DNA of 64,000 nt from JACTMZ01 sp044359955 (GTDB taxonomy: Bacteria; Verrucomicrobiota; Verrucomicrobiia; Chthoniobacterales; JACTMZ01). Of this stretch, positions 42,323-50,022 are shown in pieces. Each line of letters starts with the position of its first letter. Position 1 is the stretch's first letter. The stretch is from positions 1-64,000 of the forward strand of contig JBIKLF010000014.1 in NCBI GenBank assembly GCA_044359955.1, written 5' to 3'. The notes under the pieces are model-generated. The model was not told where the DNA came from. It saw only the letters and a program-made list of their open reading frames with translations, and did no database searches. A program made the position numbers and the translations under genes.

Positions 42323-43504
42323 ATGCCCAGTCGCCAACCCTTCCCTGACCTCACGCGCGCCGTTGCCCTCTTCGGCATCGGCGTGGTCAACGTGTTCCTT
42401 TTCGCCCAACCGCTCACCGCCAGCTTCGGCCTTGATGACCAGAGCTCGCCACTCGACATCGGCGCATTATTCCTCGTTTCGGCGTTGTTTGTCAGTAAGT
42501 CCTACACGCTGTTTGCTTTCATGTTCGGCGCGGGCGTCGGGCAACAGATGCAAACCGCGGCGGCCGATGGCACGAGTTTTAGTGCGCGGCACGCGCGGCG
42601 AATGCTGGGCTTGATTCTGCTGGGCCTGCTCAACATTTGGCTGCTATTCTACGGCGACATCCTGATCGTCTATGGTCTGCTGGGGTTTTTGTTGATTCTC
42701 TTCTGCGGACTGAGCGCGCCCGCGCTACGGCGCTGGGCCATCGTCATCTACTCGATTCAGGTTCTCTTCTTTCTGCTCTGCAGCGGCATTTGTTGGGCGC
42801 TCGATGTCCTCGCTCCTGAGGAGGCGGCAAAAGCATTGGCCGAGCTCGATGCGGAAGCGGCGCGCCGCACCACCGGATTCAGCGCCGCGGCTTTCTCGAT
42901 TGTCGCCGCGACACGCTTTGCGGCATGGGCAACCGATATGCCTCTGGTGTTGGCGCAAGTAGGTCTCGGCTTTCTCGCCTTCATGCTCTTCGGACTGTCC
43001 GCCCTGAAGTCCGGTGCACTCGAAAACCTCGATGCGCCGATCTGGTCGCGGAGCCGTCGCGTTTTTCTGCCTCTCGGCATGGTCATCAGTGCTTGGGGTG
43101 CCTGGCACATCGTGCAGAGCGAAAGCCTGTTCGATCCCACTTTCATGTGGGGCTATACGCTAATCACGATCGGCGCGCCATTTTCCACCATGGGTTACCT
43201 CGGATGGCTCGCGTTCTGGTCTCGCGGTCCCGGGTCGGCGCTACGTGGATTCCTCGCCCGCGCCGGGGGCGGATCGCTCACCGCGTATTTGCTGCAAGGT
43301 TTGCTGATGTCGCTCGTCTTCTGCGGCTACGGCCTTGGACTCTATGGCCTGTCGAGCGCCGCCGCGGTGGTGCTGATCGGCAGTGCGGCGGCCGTGGTCT
43401 CCCTGCTGTTCGTCGGGTGGTGGCGCGGACGTCATGCCCTCGGTCCCGTCGAAACGCTCCTGCGCCGCTGGGTTTACTTGGGCGGACAGCACACCCGAAG
43501 CTAA
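42323..43504 (+). CDS. DUF418 family membrane protein
   Basis: 393 residues. About nine hydrophobic helices; the opening DLTRAVALFGIGVVNVF and the middle FSARHARRMLGLILLGLLN are typical of DUF418 (YeiB-like) integral membrane proteins, and the C-terminal domain ends with RRWVYLGG. Function unknown. Codon use has returned to that of the host. The ATG at 42323 directly precedes PSRQPFPDLTRA. No partner gene is evident. Confidence 0.85.
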   Translation: MPSRQPFPDLTRAVALFGIGVVNVFLFAQPLTASFGLDDQSSPLDIGALFLVSALFVSKSYTLFAFMFGAGVGQQMQTAAADGTSFSARHARRMLGLILLGLLNIWLLFYGDILIVYGLLGFLLILFCGLSAPALRRWAIVIYSIQVLFFLLCSGICWALDVLAPEEAAKALAELDAEAARRTTGFSAAAFSIVAATRFAAWATDMPLVLAQVGLGFLAFMLFGLSALKSGALENLDAPIWSRSRRVFLPLGMVISAWGAWHIVQSESLFDPTFMWGYTLITIGAPFSTMGYLGWLAFWSRGPGSALRGFLARAGGGSLTAYLLQGLLMSLVFCGYGLGLYGLSSAAAVVLIGSAAAVVSLLFVGWWRGRHALGPVETLLRRWVYLGGQHTRS

Positions 43505-43693
43505 ACGCGCGTGCTCGACCGGCGCGTCTGAGTCCGCGTTTTTTGGCCAAGCCTGTCACTTGCGCATCCCGCCGAACTGCTCTGCGCCGAATGGGCCGCT
43601 TAGTCAGCCCGGCTCGCCGGTTGACGTAATAACATGGGTGCTTACGCTGGCGTCATGTCCGACCAACTCCGCAGCGGAAAGAGGGCGGCTGGC

Positions 43694-44071
43694 TGAGCTT
43701 ACTTGCGACATTCTCACAGACTCGGGGCGCCTGACCGGGCCAATCCATTCGCCGCATGTGGTCAAGGCGGTGGCTGATTTGGTTCGAGAGATGAATTCCT
43801 ACTCCTCGAATCTGATCGAGGGGCTCAAAACCACCCCGCGCGAGATCGGGCGGGCCTTGCACAACGTCAAAACCCAGAGCGGCTGAACTTACCGGATCAT
43901 TCCGGGCATGTTGCGGGGATTTCATGGTGGACGCCGGACGTGACACGCCCCCGGATTTTTCCGCTCTACCGGACTTTCTCGAGCACTAGCTTCAATTTTA
44001 CGGCAGCCCAGACATCCCGCCGACCGAGCGACTCAACGCCACCACCGCCGCCTCACGCTGGATTCAAGGAT
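43694..44071 (+). pseudogene. Degraded Fic family gene
   Basis: Fragment 1, HSPHVVKAVADLVREMNSYSSNLIEGLKTTPREI, cited in pieces, matches the N-terminal part of Fic AMPylator/DOC proteins and ends at a TGA (43884). In the same frame YRIIPGMLRGF continues, then a +1 shift gives MVDAGRDTPPDFSALPDFLEH, a TAG, and LQFYGSPDIPPTERLNATTAA. The catalytic HPFxxGNGR motif is absent. So the gene has an internal deletion, two stops and a frameshift. It runs into the convergent RHH gene at 44064. Confidence 0.75.
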
Positions 44072-44243
44072 GCTCGTTCGAAAAAGCCACCTGCTCGCGC
44101 ACGATGACATTGGCCATGACCGCCCGTTCGAGGATCAAGATCATGTAACGATGGCGTGACATCCCGGATGCTTCCGCTAACTCGTCGAGGCGCTTGATCG
44201 TCTGGGGGGTCAACTGCACGGCAATTGCCCGTGTTTTTCTCAC
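44064..44243 (-). CDS. Ribbon-helix-helix type antitoxin-like protein
   Basis: 59 residues from a GTG start at 44243 (VRKTRAIAVQLTPQTIKRLDELAEASGMSRHRYMILILERAV in parts). The IAVQLTPQTIKRLDELA ... SRHRYMILILERAV layout is that of RHH/CopG DNA-binding proteins. A longer frame with ATG at 44297 exists but its extra residues look non-coding. No toxin follows; downstream is the Fic remnant on the other strand. It is divergent from the FitA-like gene. Confidence 0.55.
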   Translation of the reverse strand: MRKTRAIAVQLTPQTIKRLDELAEASGMSRHRYMILILERAVMANVIVREQVAFSNEHP

Positions 44244-44327
44244 CGTATTCACAATAACAAGGATAAATTGGCCCAGAGCGGCTGGTCGCGCAAGCATGGA
44301 GAAAGCCGCAGGTCAGCACCAAAAGCA

Positions 44328-44355
44328 TTTTCAATTCCTATCGTTTTGATATAAA
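44328..44355 (+). promoter_or_regulatory. Promoter of the FitA-like gene
   Basis: TTTTCA (44328-44333), 16 nt, TATAAA (44350-44355). The ATG at 44361 starts 5 nt after the -10 box, so transcription would begin at or next to the start codon: another likely leaderless gene. Confidence 0.5.
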
Positions 44356-44360
44356 TTTCT

Positions 44361-44537
44361 ATGAGAATGGCGACCAAGCACGACGCTGAAAAAGAAACTG
44401 TCCTCGTCCACGACATCTCCCCGGAATTGGAGCAGGAGTTGATCCGCCGGGCGCAGATGCGACACCGTGATGCTGGCACCGAGGCCTCGGAAATCATCGC
44501 GCGCCACGTTAGCGAAGAAGACGGCGGCATCGCTTAA
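44361..44537 (+). CDS. FitA-like ribbon-helix-helix antitoxin, orphan
   Basis: 58 residues. The core VHDISPELEQELIRRAQMRH followed by ASEIIARHVSEE matches the N-terminal RHH domain of FitA-type antitoxins, which bind DNA as dimers and neutralise PIN-domain toxins. No PIN gene follows on this strand, so the toxin seems lost. ATG 44367 is a possible alternative. The promoter overlaps the start. Confidence 0.6.
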   Translation: MRMATKHDAEKETVLVHDISPELEQELIRRAQMRHRDAGTEASEIIARHVSEEDGGIA

Positions 44538-44770
44538 ACCTCCCTTTCCGGCTCTCCATGCAGAGCCTGCAGTCGTTCATCGATCCAGCGCGGATCGCCG
44601 AACAAGGGTTCCTCCGTCTCGCTCCCGCGGACCGCGTCACCTGCCGCGCCCACGCCGTTGCCAAAATTGTCGGGGATTTGCATCAGCGGCAAGATGATGC
44701 CGCGGGACCCGGCCCGCCATGGGGTGAAGACCCGGCAGCCGGCGAGCACAGCGTGCGCGACCATGGGACG

Positions 44771-44986
44771 ATGAAAAAACCAAAACACTGGTCCCAATCC
44801 CACGAACGTGTTCACGTCCCGGCCGAAGACCGCGCACGCGCTTGGTCCGGCAAAACCACCGACAGCAAAGTCCGCAGCGAAGGCCGCTACCTCGCCGCAC
44901 TCGAAGCCAAAGCCGGCCCCAAACGCGCTTACCAAGCCAGCGAAGCGAAAACAGACCGCAAAGTCTTAGCCTCCGCTAAGCCGTAA
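44771..44986 (+). CDS. Small basic hypothetical protein
   Basis: 71 residues, not recognised: MKKPKHWSQSHERVHVPAED then a Lys/Ala/Arg-rich helix-prone tail. Codon use (GCC, CGC, GAA, AAA, AGC) matches host genes well, which is the main support. The stop codon lies in the start of the composite repeat at 44978. The opposite strand (44534-44935) is also open; neither reading has a recognisable domain. Confidence 0.35.
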   Translation: MKKPKHWSQSHERVHVPAEDRARAWSGKTTDSKVRSEGRYLAALEAKAGPKRAYQASEAKTDRKVLASAKP

Positions 44987-45164
44987 CCATGCAAAAGCCG
45001 CGGCGATTGACGGGCTGCAGCAAAAGGCCATTGTGTTTCGACTTTCGCTCAGCGGGTAGGGACGAGCGGCCCGCTCGTCCGCTCCCCAACCAACGGACGC
45101 GCGAGCCGCGCGACCCTCCCTAAGTCTGCACATTCTAAGCCCGTCACGATCAGACCATACGGCC
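44978..45164 (+). repeat. Composite dispersed repeat, copy 1
   Basis: Three parts in order: block B (AAGCCGTAACCATGC...GACGGGCTG), the family A double hairpin (45056-45122, GGTAGGGACGAGCGGCCCGC), and a third segment ending in GCCCGTCACGATCAGACC. The same three parts in the same order form 48968-49142. Confidence 0.75.
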
Positions 45165-45738
45165 TCCGGTTCCGCTTTCCGGTCTCCATCTCCCCCTTCA
45201 TCCTTCATCCTTCAAACTTCATCCTTCTCGTCCCGCCGTAGCCGTTCGCCTCGGCGAACGCAAAGGCGGATCCCCCCGTGCCCCCTGGACAAACCGATCC
45301 CAACCGCGTCCGGCACAACGTCATCTTCTTCCATCTTCTTCAATCCGTGGCCTGTCTCCTCCCCGGCTCCGGACTCCCCGCTCCTCCGCTCTTTCACAGC
45401 CACCACCACTCCTCCACGGCGCGCTCGTATCCCCGGCGCGCCGCGGCTCCCGGTGACCACTCGGCCAGGCTGGCGCCACCGCCTTGTGCCGGCCCCGGCG
45501 TTTTCCAACGCCCGGAGTCCGCTTTGGTTTCTTCGATTGCATCTTCCTTTTTCCGCTCCGACCCACGTTTTGCTTCGTCATGCGTTTTCATCAGGCCAAG
45601 CAAACAACGATCACGCGCCCCCCGCGATAGGGAGTTCACCTGACCGTAGCCCTCCTCGCACACGGGGCATGCTCTATGGGCAATAGACCCCACAGATGCC
45701 CGTCGCCCCGTCATCCTATGCTCGCCGTTGTGAGTCCG
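45165..45738. other. Gene-poor spacer before the signalling cluster
   Basis: Starts with CTTCATCC-type direct repeats (about 45196-45232). Open frames exist on both strands, the longest on the minus strand (ending 45394, containing ACPVCEEGYG), but none has a recognisable domain or consistent codon use. I see no supported gene. Confidence 0.5.
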
Positions 45739-45924
45739 ATGTATTCCGAACTGCGCGAAATGCAGGCCGCCCACCGGGCCGAAGTCGGCGCATTGCGTGA
45801 AATGCTCGCCGAGCACCGTCCCGCCGAAGGCGACAACCTCGATGCCGGCACCTCCGACCGGATGCGCAGCACGGTCAGCAATATTCTCCGCCTCCAACGC
45901 CTCATCGCACGGCTCGACGAATAA
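45739..45924 (+). CDS. Small coiled-coil hypothetical protein
   Basis: 61 residues. MYSELREMQAAHRAEVGALREMLAEHRP and the tail STVSNILRLQRLIARLDE predict two helices, likely a short coiled coil. Not recognised. ATG 45718 (MLAVVSP) is an alternative. It ends 5 bp before the GGDEF gene, so probably one transcript with it. Confidence 0.5.
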   Translation: MYSELREMQAAHRAEVGALREMLAEHRPAEGDNLDAGTSDRMRSTVSNILRLQRLIARLDE

Positions 45925-45929
45925 CCTTT

Positions 45930-47258
45930 ATGGAAACACTCGCCGTATCATCCGAGCCCCCCACCGCAGCGCCTTTTCCGCCCCCCACACACCGCGCCAT
46001 CCTCGATTCCCTGCTCGACCCGCACCTCCTCCTTATCCCCCTCCGTAACGCTTCCGGCCGGATCACCGACTTCACCATCATGGAGGCGAACACCGCCGCC
46101 GCCGAATACTACCATCTCGACCGCGAAACCATGCCCGGTCGTCACCTTCTGGAATTCCTTCCCACGGACAACATCGGCGCCCTTCTGGCCATGGCCCGCG
46201 ATGCGTATGAGTCCGGCGAACCGCTCATCGTCAACAACTACCCTCTCGCCCTCCATATCTACGGTCAGGAAAACCGCTTCGATATCCGTGCCGTGCGCAT
46301 CGATGACGAAATCGTCTGGACCTGGCGCGATGTCACCGAACGCTACCTCGCCGCCAAACGTCTGGCCGCTTCGGAAGAACGCTACCGCCTGCTCGCCGAA
46401 AATTCCTCCGACGTCGTGACCCGCGTCCGCCGCGGCACCATCCGATGGATCTCGCCCTCCATCACCCCGACCTTCGGCTGGGCCGTGGACGAATGCACCG
46501 GACACCTCGTCTCAAGCTTCATCGGGGAAGAACACCAGACGCAATGCGCCGGATACATGGCCGAGCTGGAAGCCGGCCACACCGTGCGCGGACGAACCAT
46601 CGTGCGCGCCAAGGACGGAACCCGGCACTGGATCGAGACGCACGCCAGTCCCTACCTCGATGCCAACGGACATCACGACGGCTTCGTCGCCACCAGTCGT
46701 ATCGTCGACGCGCAGGTGGCCGCCGAGCAAGAACTCGAACACCGGGCCCGCACCGACGACCTCACCCAGCTCCTCAACCGCAAAGAAGTCCTCAGCCGTA
46801 TCGAAACCCTCGGCGCGCAATCCCGCCGCACCGGACAGCAACTTGCCGTCCTCTTCTGCGACCTCGACCGCTTCAAAAACATCAACGACACCCACGGCCA
46901 TGCCGTCGGCGACGAAGTCCTCCGCACCATGGCCCGCCGGCTCCGGGAAACCCTCCGCACCAGCGACGACCTCGCCGCCCGGGTCGGCGGTGACGAACTC
47001 CTTGTTGTCCTCCACGGCGTGCAAGACACGGAGAACGCCGCGGCCGTCGCCGAAAAATTGCGCACCGCCGCGATGGAACCGATCTCCACCACCGACGGCC
47101 CGGTCGTCGTCACCCTCAGCATCGGAGTCACCCTCGCACAACCGGATGAATCGACCGATACCCTCGTCGCACGCGCCGATGCCGCCATGTATCAAGCCAA
47201 ACACAACGGACGCAACCGCGTGATTTCCTTCAACGGACAAGAACCCTCACTCCCTTAA
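45930..47258 (+). CDS. PAS-PAS-GGDEF protein, probable diguanylate cyclase
   Basis: 442 residues. Two PAS domains (about 25-140 and 145-270; second with RGTIRWISPSITPTFGW and the PAC-type HWIETHASPYLDANG) then a GGDEF domain (RTDDLTQLLNRKEVLSRIE, CDLDRFKNINDTHGH, RVGGDELLVVLHG). The active-site loop is GGDEL rather than GGDEF/GGEEF, a tolerated variant in active enzymes. No membrane helix, so a cytoplasmic sensor. It would make cyclic di-GMP in response to a ligand bound by PAS. It is followed by a kinase-regulator pair, suggesting a joint signalling unit. Confidence 0.9.
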   Translation: METLAVSSEPPTAAPFPPPTHRAILDSLLDPHLLLIPLRNASGRITDFTIMEANTAAAEYYHLDRETMPGRHLLEFLPTDNIGALLAMARDAYESGEPLIVNNYPLALHIYGQENRFDIRAVRIDDEIVWTWRDVTERYLAAKRLAASEERYRLLAENSSDVVTRVRRGTIRWISPSITPTFGWAVDECTGHLVSSFIGEEHQTQCAGYMAELEAGHTVRGRTIVRAKDGTRHWIETHASPYLDANGHHDGFVATSRIVDAQVAAEQELEHRARTDDLTQLLNRKEVLSRIETLGAQSRRTGQQLAVLFCDLDRFKNINDTHGHAVGDEVLRTMARRLRETLRTSDDLAARVGGDELLVVLHGVQDTENAAAVAEKLRTAAMEPISTTDGPVVVTLSIGVTLAQPDESTDTLVARADAAMYQAKHNGRNRVISFNGQEPSLP

Positions 47259-47324
47259 ATCCGGTGCACATTTCTCCCGCTCTCGCTCAACTCAGACGGC
47301 AACAACGTCACTATAAAGAAAGTA

Positions 47325-47353
47325 TTGACACTAAAAACACCGGGGACTACCAA
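47325..47353 (+). promoter_or_regulatory. Possible promoter before the histidine kinase
   Basis: TTGACA at 47325-47330 in a distinctly AT-rich stretch (47300-47375), with a weak -10 TACCAA 17 nt later (47348-47353). It would fit a kinase start at the ATG 47450 rather than the upstream GTG. Confidence 0.35.
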
Positions 47354-47449
47354 GATTATTTAAATTTCTTGTCGAAGGTTTCCCCCCTATTTGTGAAGTC
47401 GCCAAGCAAGCAGGCCCGCAAGCGCCGCTCTTCTCTCAGTGCGAAGAGA

Positions 47450-48256
47450 ATGCCCCCGCAGACCGAGCAACGAAACGGCACGCAGGGCCAGCATGCACCG
47501 AACGGCGCCCGCCCCCTCGTTTTGGAACGGCGTGAAAACAAGGATTCGTTGGGCGACGCGATCTTGCATGTCCGCGAACTTGAGGCGCTGGCGCAGAGCC
47601 TGATTCAGACCAGCGAGCAGAAACAGCAAGGCATTAGCCGTGAACTCCACGACAATATCGCCCAAGTTCTCGCCGCCACCACCAACCGAATCACGCTCGC
47701 CAGGAACGAAAAAATGCCTGCCTGGCTGCGCCAGGAACTGCTCGACCTCCGCGCTCAACTCGAAGGAGCCCTGCAGGATGTCCGCACGCTCGCACGTGAC
47801 CTTCGCCCCGCCCTCCTCGACCACTTCGGTTTCGCCGCCGCACTCGAAAAGTGCGCCGACGGCTTCCGCCAGCGTTCCCGCATCACGCTTGATATCCGGA
47901 TCGAACCCGACACGGTCAACTTCCTCGCCTGCGAAAACCTCACCCACCTTTTCCGCCTCGCCCAAGAAGCCCTCCAAAATATCGAAGACCACTCCGCCGC
48001 AACCCAAGCCTGGTTCACCCTGGCGCAGAACAACGGCACCATGCACCTCGAGATTGGCGACAATGGCCGCGCCTTCACCCCGGAGCGCGTGGCCGAAGCG
48101 CAAGGCGACGGACACCTCGGACTCCTCGGCATTCGCGAACGCGCCGAACTCCTCGGCGGTTCTCTCCTCCTCGAAGCCGTGCCCGACCAAGGCACCACCA
48201 TCCGCGTCGAAATACCCGTCCCCCCCCCCCCCCGCACGCGGTCCCGCAAAACCTGA
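47450..48256 (+). CDS. NarL-type sensor histidine kinase, cytoplasmic
   Basis: 268 residues from ATG 47450; an in-frame GTG at 47264 would add 62 residues of atypical codon use across the TTGACA region, so the later start is favoured. HisKA_3 domain: ISRELHDNIAQVLAATTNRI with the phospho-accepting His; ALLDHFGFAAALEKCADGF; then the HATPase part with N-box RLAQEALQNIEDHS, GDNGRAF and GHLGLLGIRERAELLGGS. No transmembrane helix. The C-terminal codons cross a run of 14 C's encoding PVPPPP. Partner is the response regulator 9 bp downstream. Confidence 0.88.
   Translation: MPPQTEQRNGTQGQHAPNGARPLVLERRENKDSLGDAILHVRELEALAQSLIQTSEQKQQGISRELHDNIAQVLAATTNRITLARNEKMPAWLRQELLDLRAQLEGALQDVRTLARDLRPALLDHFGFAAALEKCADGFRQRSRITLDIRIEPDTVNFLACENLTHLFRLAQEALQNIEDHSAATQAWFTLAQNNGTMHLEIGDNGRAFTPERVAEAQGDGHLGLLGIRERAELLGGSLLLEAVPDQGTTIRVEIPVPPPPRTRSRKT
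48220..48233 (+). repeat. Run of 14 C within the 3' end of the kinase gene
   Basis: A mononucleotide run encoding Pro codons close to the stop. A change of one or two bases would replace the last ~12 residues and might run into or past the regulator start at 48266. Confidence 0.8.
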
Positions 48257-48265
48257 CTAATTAAA

Positions 48266-48952
48266 ATGAAACCAACCTCCGTTCTCATCATCGACGACCA
48301 TCGAATGATGCGTGATGCTCTCGTCAACATTCTCGGCCGCCACAAAGATATCCATGTCATAGGACAAGCTTGCGACGGTCGTCAAGGCGCCGAGCAAGCC
48401 GCCAAGCTCAAACCCGATGTCGTCACCCTTGATGTCGCCATGCCCAACCTCAACGGGCTCGATGCCGCTCGCCAGATCCGCCGCCAGTCGGCCGCCACGC
48501 GTATCGTCATCCTCACCGCTTACGAAGACGATCTCTTCATCCAGCACGCCCTCGAAGCCGGCGTCGACGGCTACGTCTCGAAAACCTCCGCTGCCGAAAC
48601 GCTGGCCGAAGCGGTGCGCCAAGTTGCCCAGGGCCACAAAGCCTTCTCGCCCGCGGTCAAACGACGCATCCCGCAATACGAAAAGTCCGAAGGTGGCCGC
48701 AAACTCCGGCGCCGCAAATCCGACACCCTCACCGCGCGCGAGACCGAAGTCCTCCAACTCATCGCCGAAGGCAACGCCAACAAACAGACCGCGGACCAAC
48801 TCGGCATCAGCATCAAGACCGTCGAGAAACACCGCCAAGCCTTGATGAACAAGCTCCACATCCACGACACCGCCAGCCTCACCCGCCACGCGATTGCCTC
48901 CGGCATGGTCGAAACTTCCGCCCACTCCCCGCTCAACCACCGGTCCAGCTGA
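48266..48952 (+). CDS. NarL/FixJ-type response regulator
   Basis: 228 residues. Receiver domain: IIDDHRMMRDAL, phospho-acceptor Asp in VVTLDVAMPNLNGLD, Thr in ILTAYEDD, Lys in GYVSKTSAAE. LuxR-type helix-turn-helix: LTARETEVLQLIAEGNANKQTADQLGISIKTVEKH, in parts, at about 155-195. Pairs with the kinase 9 bp upstream; together a two-component system that regulates transcription. The short gap implies translational coupling. Confidence 0.93.
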   Translation: MKPTSVLIIDDHRMMRDALVNILGRHKDIHVIGQACDGRQGAEQAAKLKPDVVTLDVAMPNLNGLDAARQIRRQSAATRIVILTAYEDDLFIQHALEAGVDGYVSKTSAAETLAEAVRQVAQGHKAFSPAVKRRIPQYEKSEGGRKLRRRKSDTLTARETEVLQLIAEGNANKQTADQLGISIKTVEKHRQALMNKLHIHDTASLTRHAIASGMVETSAHSPLNHRSS

Positions 48953-48967
48953 CGCAGACAAAACCTT

Positions 48968-49142
48968 AAGCCTAACCATGCCGAAGCCGCGGCCATGGAC
49001 AGGCTGTCGCCGAACGAAATGTTCGTTCAGCAGGTAGGGACGAGCGGCCCGCTCGTCCGCTCCCCAACCAACGGACGCGATAGCCGCGCGTCCCTACCTA
49101 AGCCTGCAAATTCTGAGCCCGTCACGATCAGACAACACGGCC
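48968..49142 (+). repeat. Composite dispersed repeat, copy 2
   Basis: Same three-part order as 44978-45164: block B (AAGCCTAACCATGCCGAAGC), family A hairpins with arms GGTAGGGA/TCCCTACC (49033-49098) and the 26-bp end (49117-49142), which also occurs inverted at 60941-60966. Direct orientation relative to copy 1. Confidence 0.8.
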
Positions 49143-49243
49143 GGTAGGGCCGGGGCCTCCGGACCCGCCGCACGACTATGGATTCGTCGGCGGGGACGCC
49201 GACGCTGCAGGAACATGTAGCGGCGCCGTCCCCGGCGCCGAAG
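49143..49243. repeat. Cluster of GC-rich hairpins
   Basis: Includes GGGCCGGGGCCTCCGGACCC, TCGTCGGCGGGGACGCCGACG and TGTAGCGGCGCCGTCCCCGG; the last begins with TGTAGCGGCG, the hallmark of the hairpin family found at 54575, 55001 and 61114. Confidence 0.6.
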
Positions 49244-49441
49244 CACCCAGCGACGTCGCGCCCTGCCTTCACAGCGTATAGAGCCCCGCTTACTCCCCAA
49301 CCACACCCGCCAAAGCGCGGGCTCAGGGACTCCCGCCTACATTAGGGGCGACGCCTTGGCCGACATCAACCGCCTCGCGCCGGACGCAATCATATCGAAG
49401 CAGCCGCACCGGCCATCGTGCCGCTGCCCGACGGCCGCTCC

Positions 49442-49846
49442 CTAAATCCTCAGCGTCTTGAGCGCCGCCAAAGCTGCCTTGGGATGGCTCACGCGCAAGA
49501 TGAGCAACCCGCGCACATCTGCCGGATGACTCGCGAGGTAAGCGTAGTCGATGTTGATTTTCTTTTTCGACAGCACCTTGGCAATTTTTGACAGCGCGCC
49601 CGGATGGTTGCGATTTTCCACCATGAGGACGTCATGCTCCACGACCAGCGTCCCGCGTTCCTCGAAAATCACCAGCGCGCGGTCCGCATCATCGACCACC
49701 AAACGCACCACGCTGTGGTCGGTCGTGTCCGACGTGGCCAAACCCCAGATGCTGATCCCCTCTTGGGCCAGCGCATCGCAGACGGCGGCGAGGGTTCCGG
49801 GTTTGTTTTCGATAAAGACGGCGAGTTGGGTGACGATTTTGACCAT
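49442..49846 (-). CDS. ACT-domain protein (two tandem ACT domains)
   Basis: 134 residues. Two ACT repeats: TQLAVFIENKPGTLAAVCDALAQEGISI and VLMVENRNHPGALSKIAKVLSKKKINIDY, in parts. Stand-alone tandem ACT proteins bind amino acids and regulate enzymes, but no partner enzyme is next to it. The ATG is confirmed by the conserved VKIVTQLAVF start. It is divergent from uvrB with 176 bp in between. Confidence 0.88.
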   Translation of the reverse strand: MVKIVTQLAVFIENKPGTLAAVCDALAQEGISIWGLATSDTTDHSVVRLVVDDADRALVIFEERGTLVVEHDVLMVENRNHPGALSKIAKVLSKKKINIDYAYLASHPADVRGLLILRVSHPKAALAALKTLRI

Positions 49847-50022
49847 AAAAGTTTTGGCGGTTGGCAGCCCGCGCCATGAGGACGCGCTGTTGCCTTGAAC
49901 TTAGCCCTGTCCCACCCGCTGCTCAATCACCATCCTCCCATCTTCGTTTCCTTCGTTACCTTCTGTTCAAATCACCCGCTGGCATCCGGCACGCCGCGCG
50001 TTTAAGCTGACGGGTTACTGCC

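Larger units (their letters stand above)
48953..49441. other. Repeat-filled spacer after the response regulator
   Basis: 489 bp without a gene. It contains composite repeat copy 2 (48968-49142), further hairpins at 49143-49243, and at 49290-49334 a 45-bp sequence repeated at 54631-54676. The end (49335-49441) is unassigned. Confidence 0.7.

Noticed and set aside
44534..44935. Minus-strand frame ending in WIDERLQALHGEPEREV
   Set aside because: Looks somewhat protein-like but no family recognised, and the plus strand has better host-like codon use in the overlapping part; left out as a gene.
45278..45643. Plus-strand frame rich in Ser/Pro/His
   Set aside because: No domain, poor codon use, lies in a repeat-containing spacer.
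45394..45897. Minus-strand frame with ACPVCEEGYG
   Set aside because: A single CxxC is not enough; its start overlaps the small coiled-coil gene and codon use is mixed.
49880..50022. tRNA gene before uvrB
   Set aside because: GTTCAAATC occurs, but no acceptor or anticodon arm can be folded around it.
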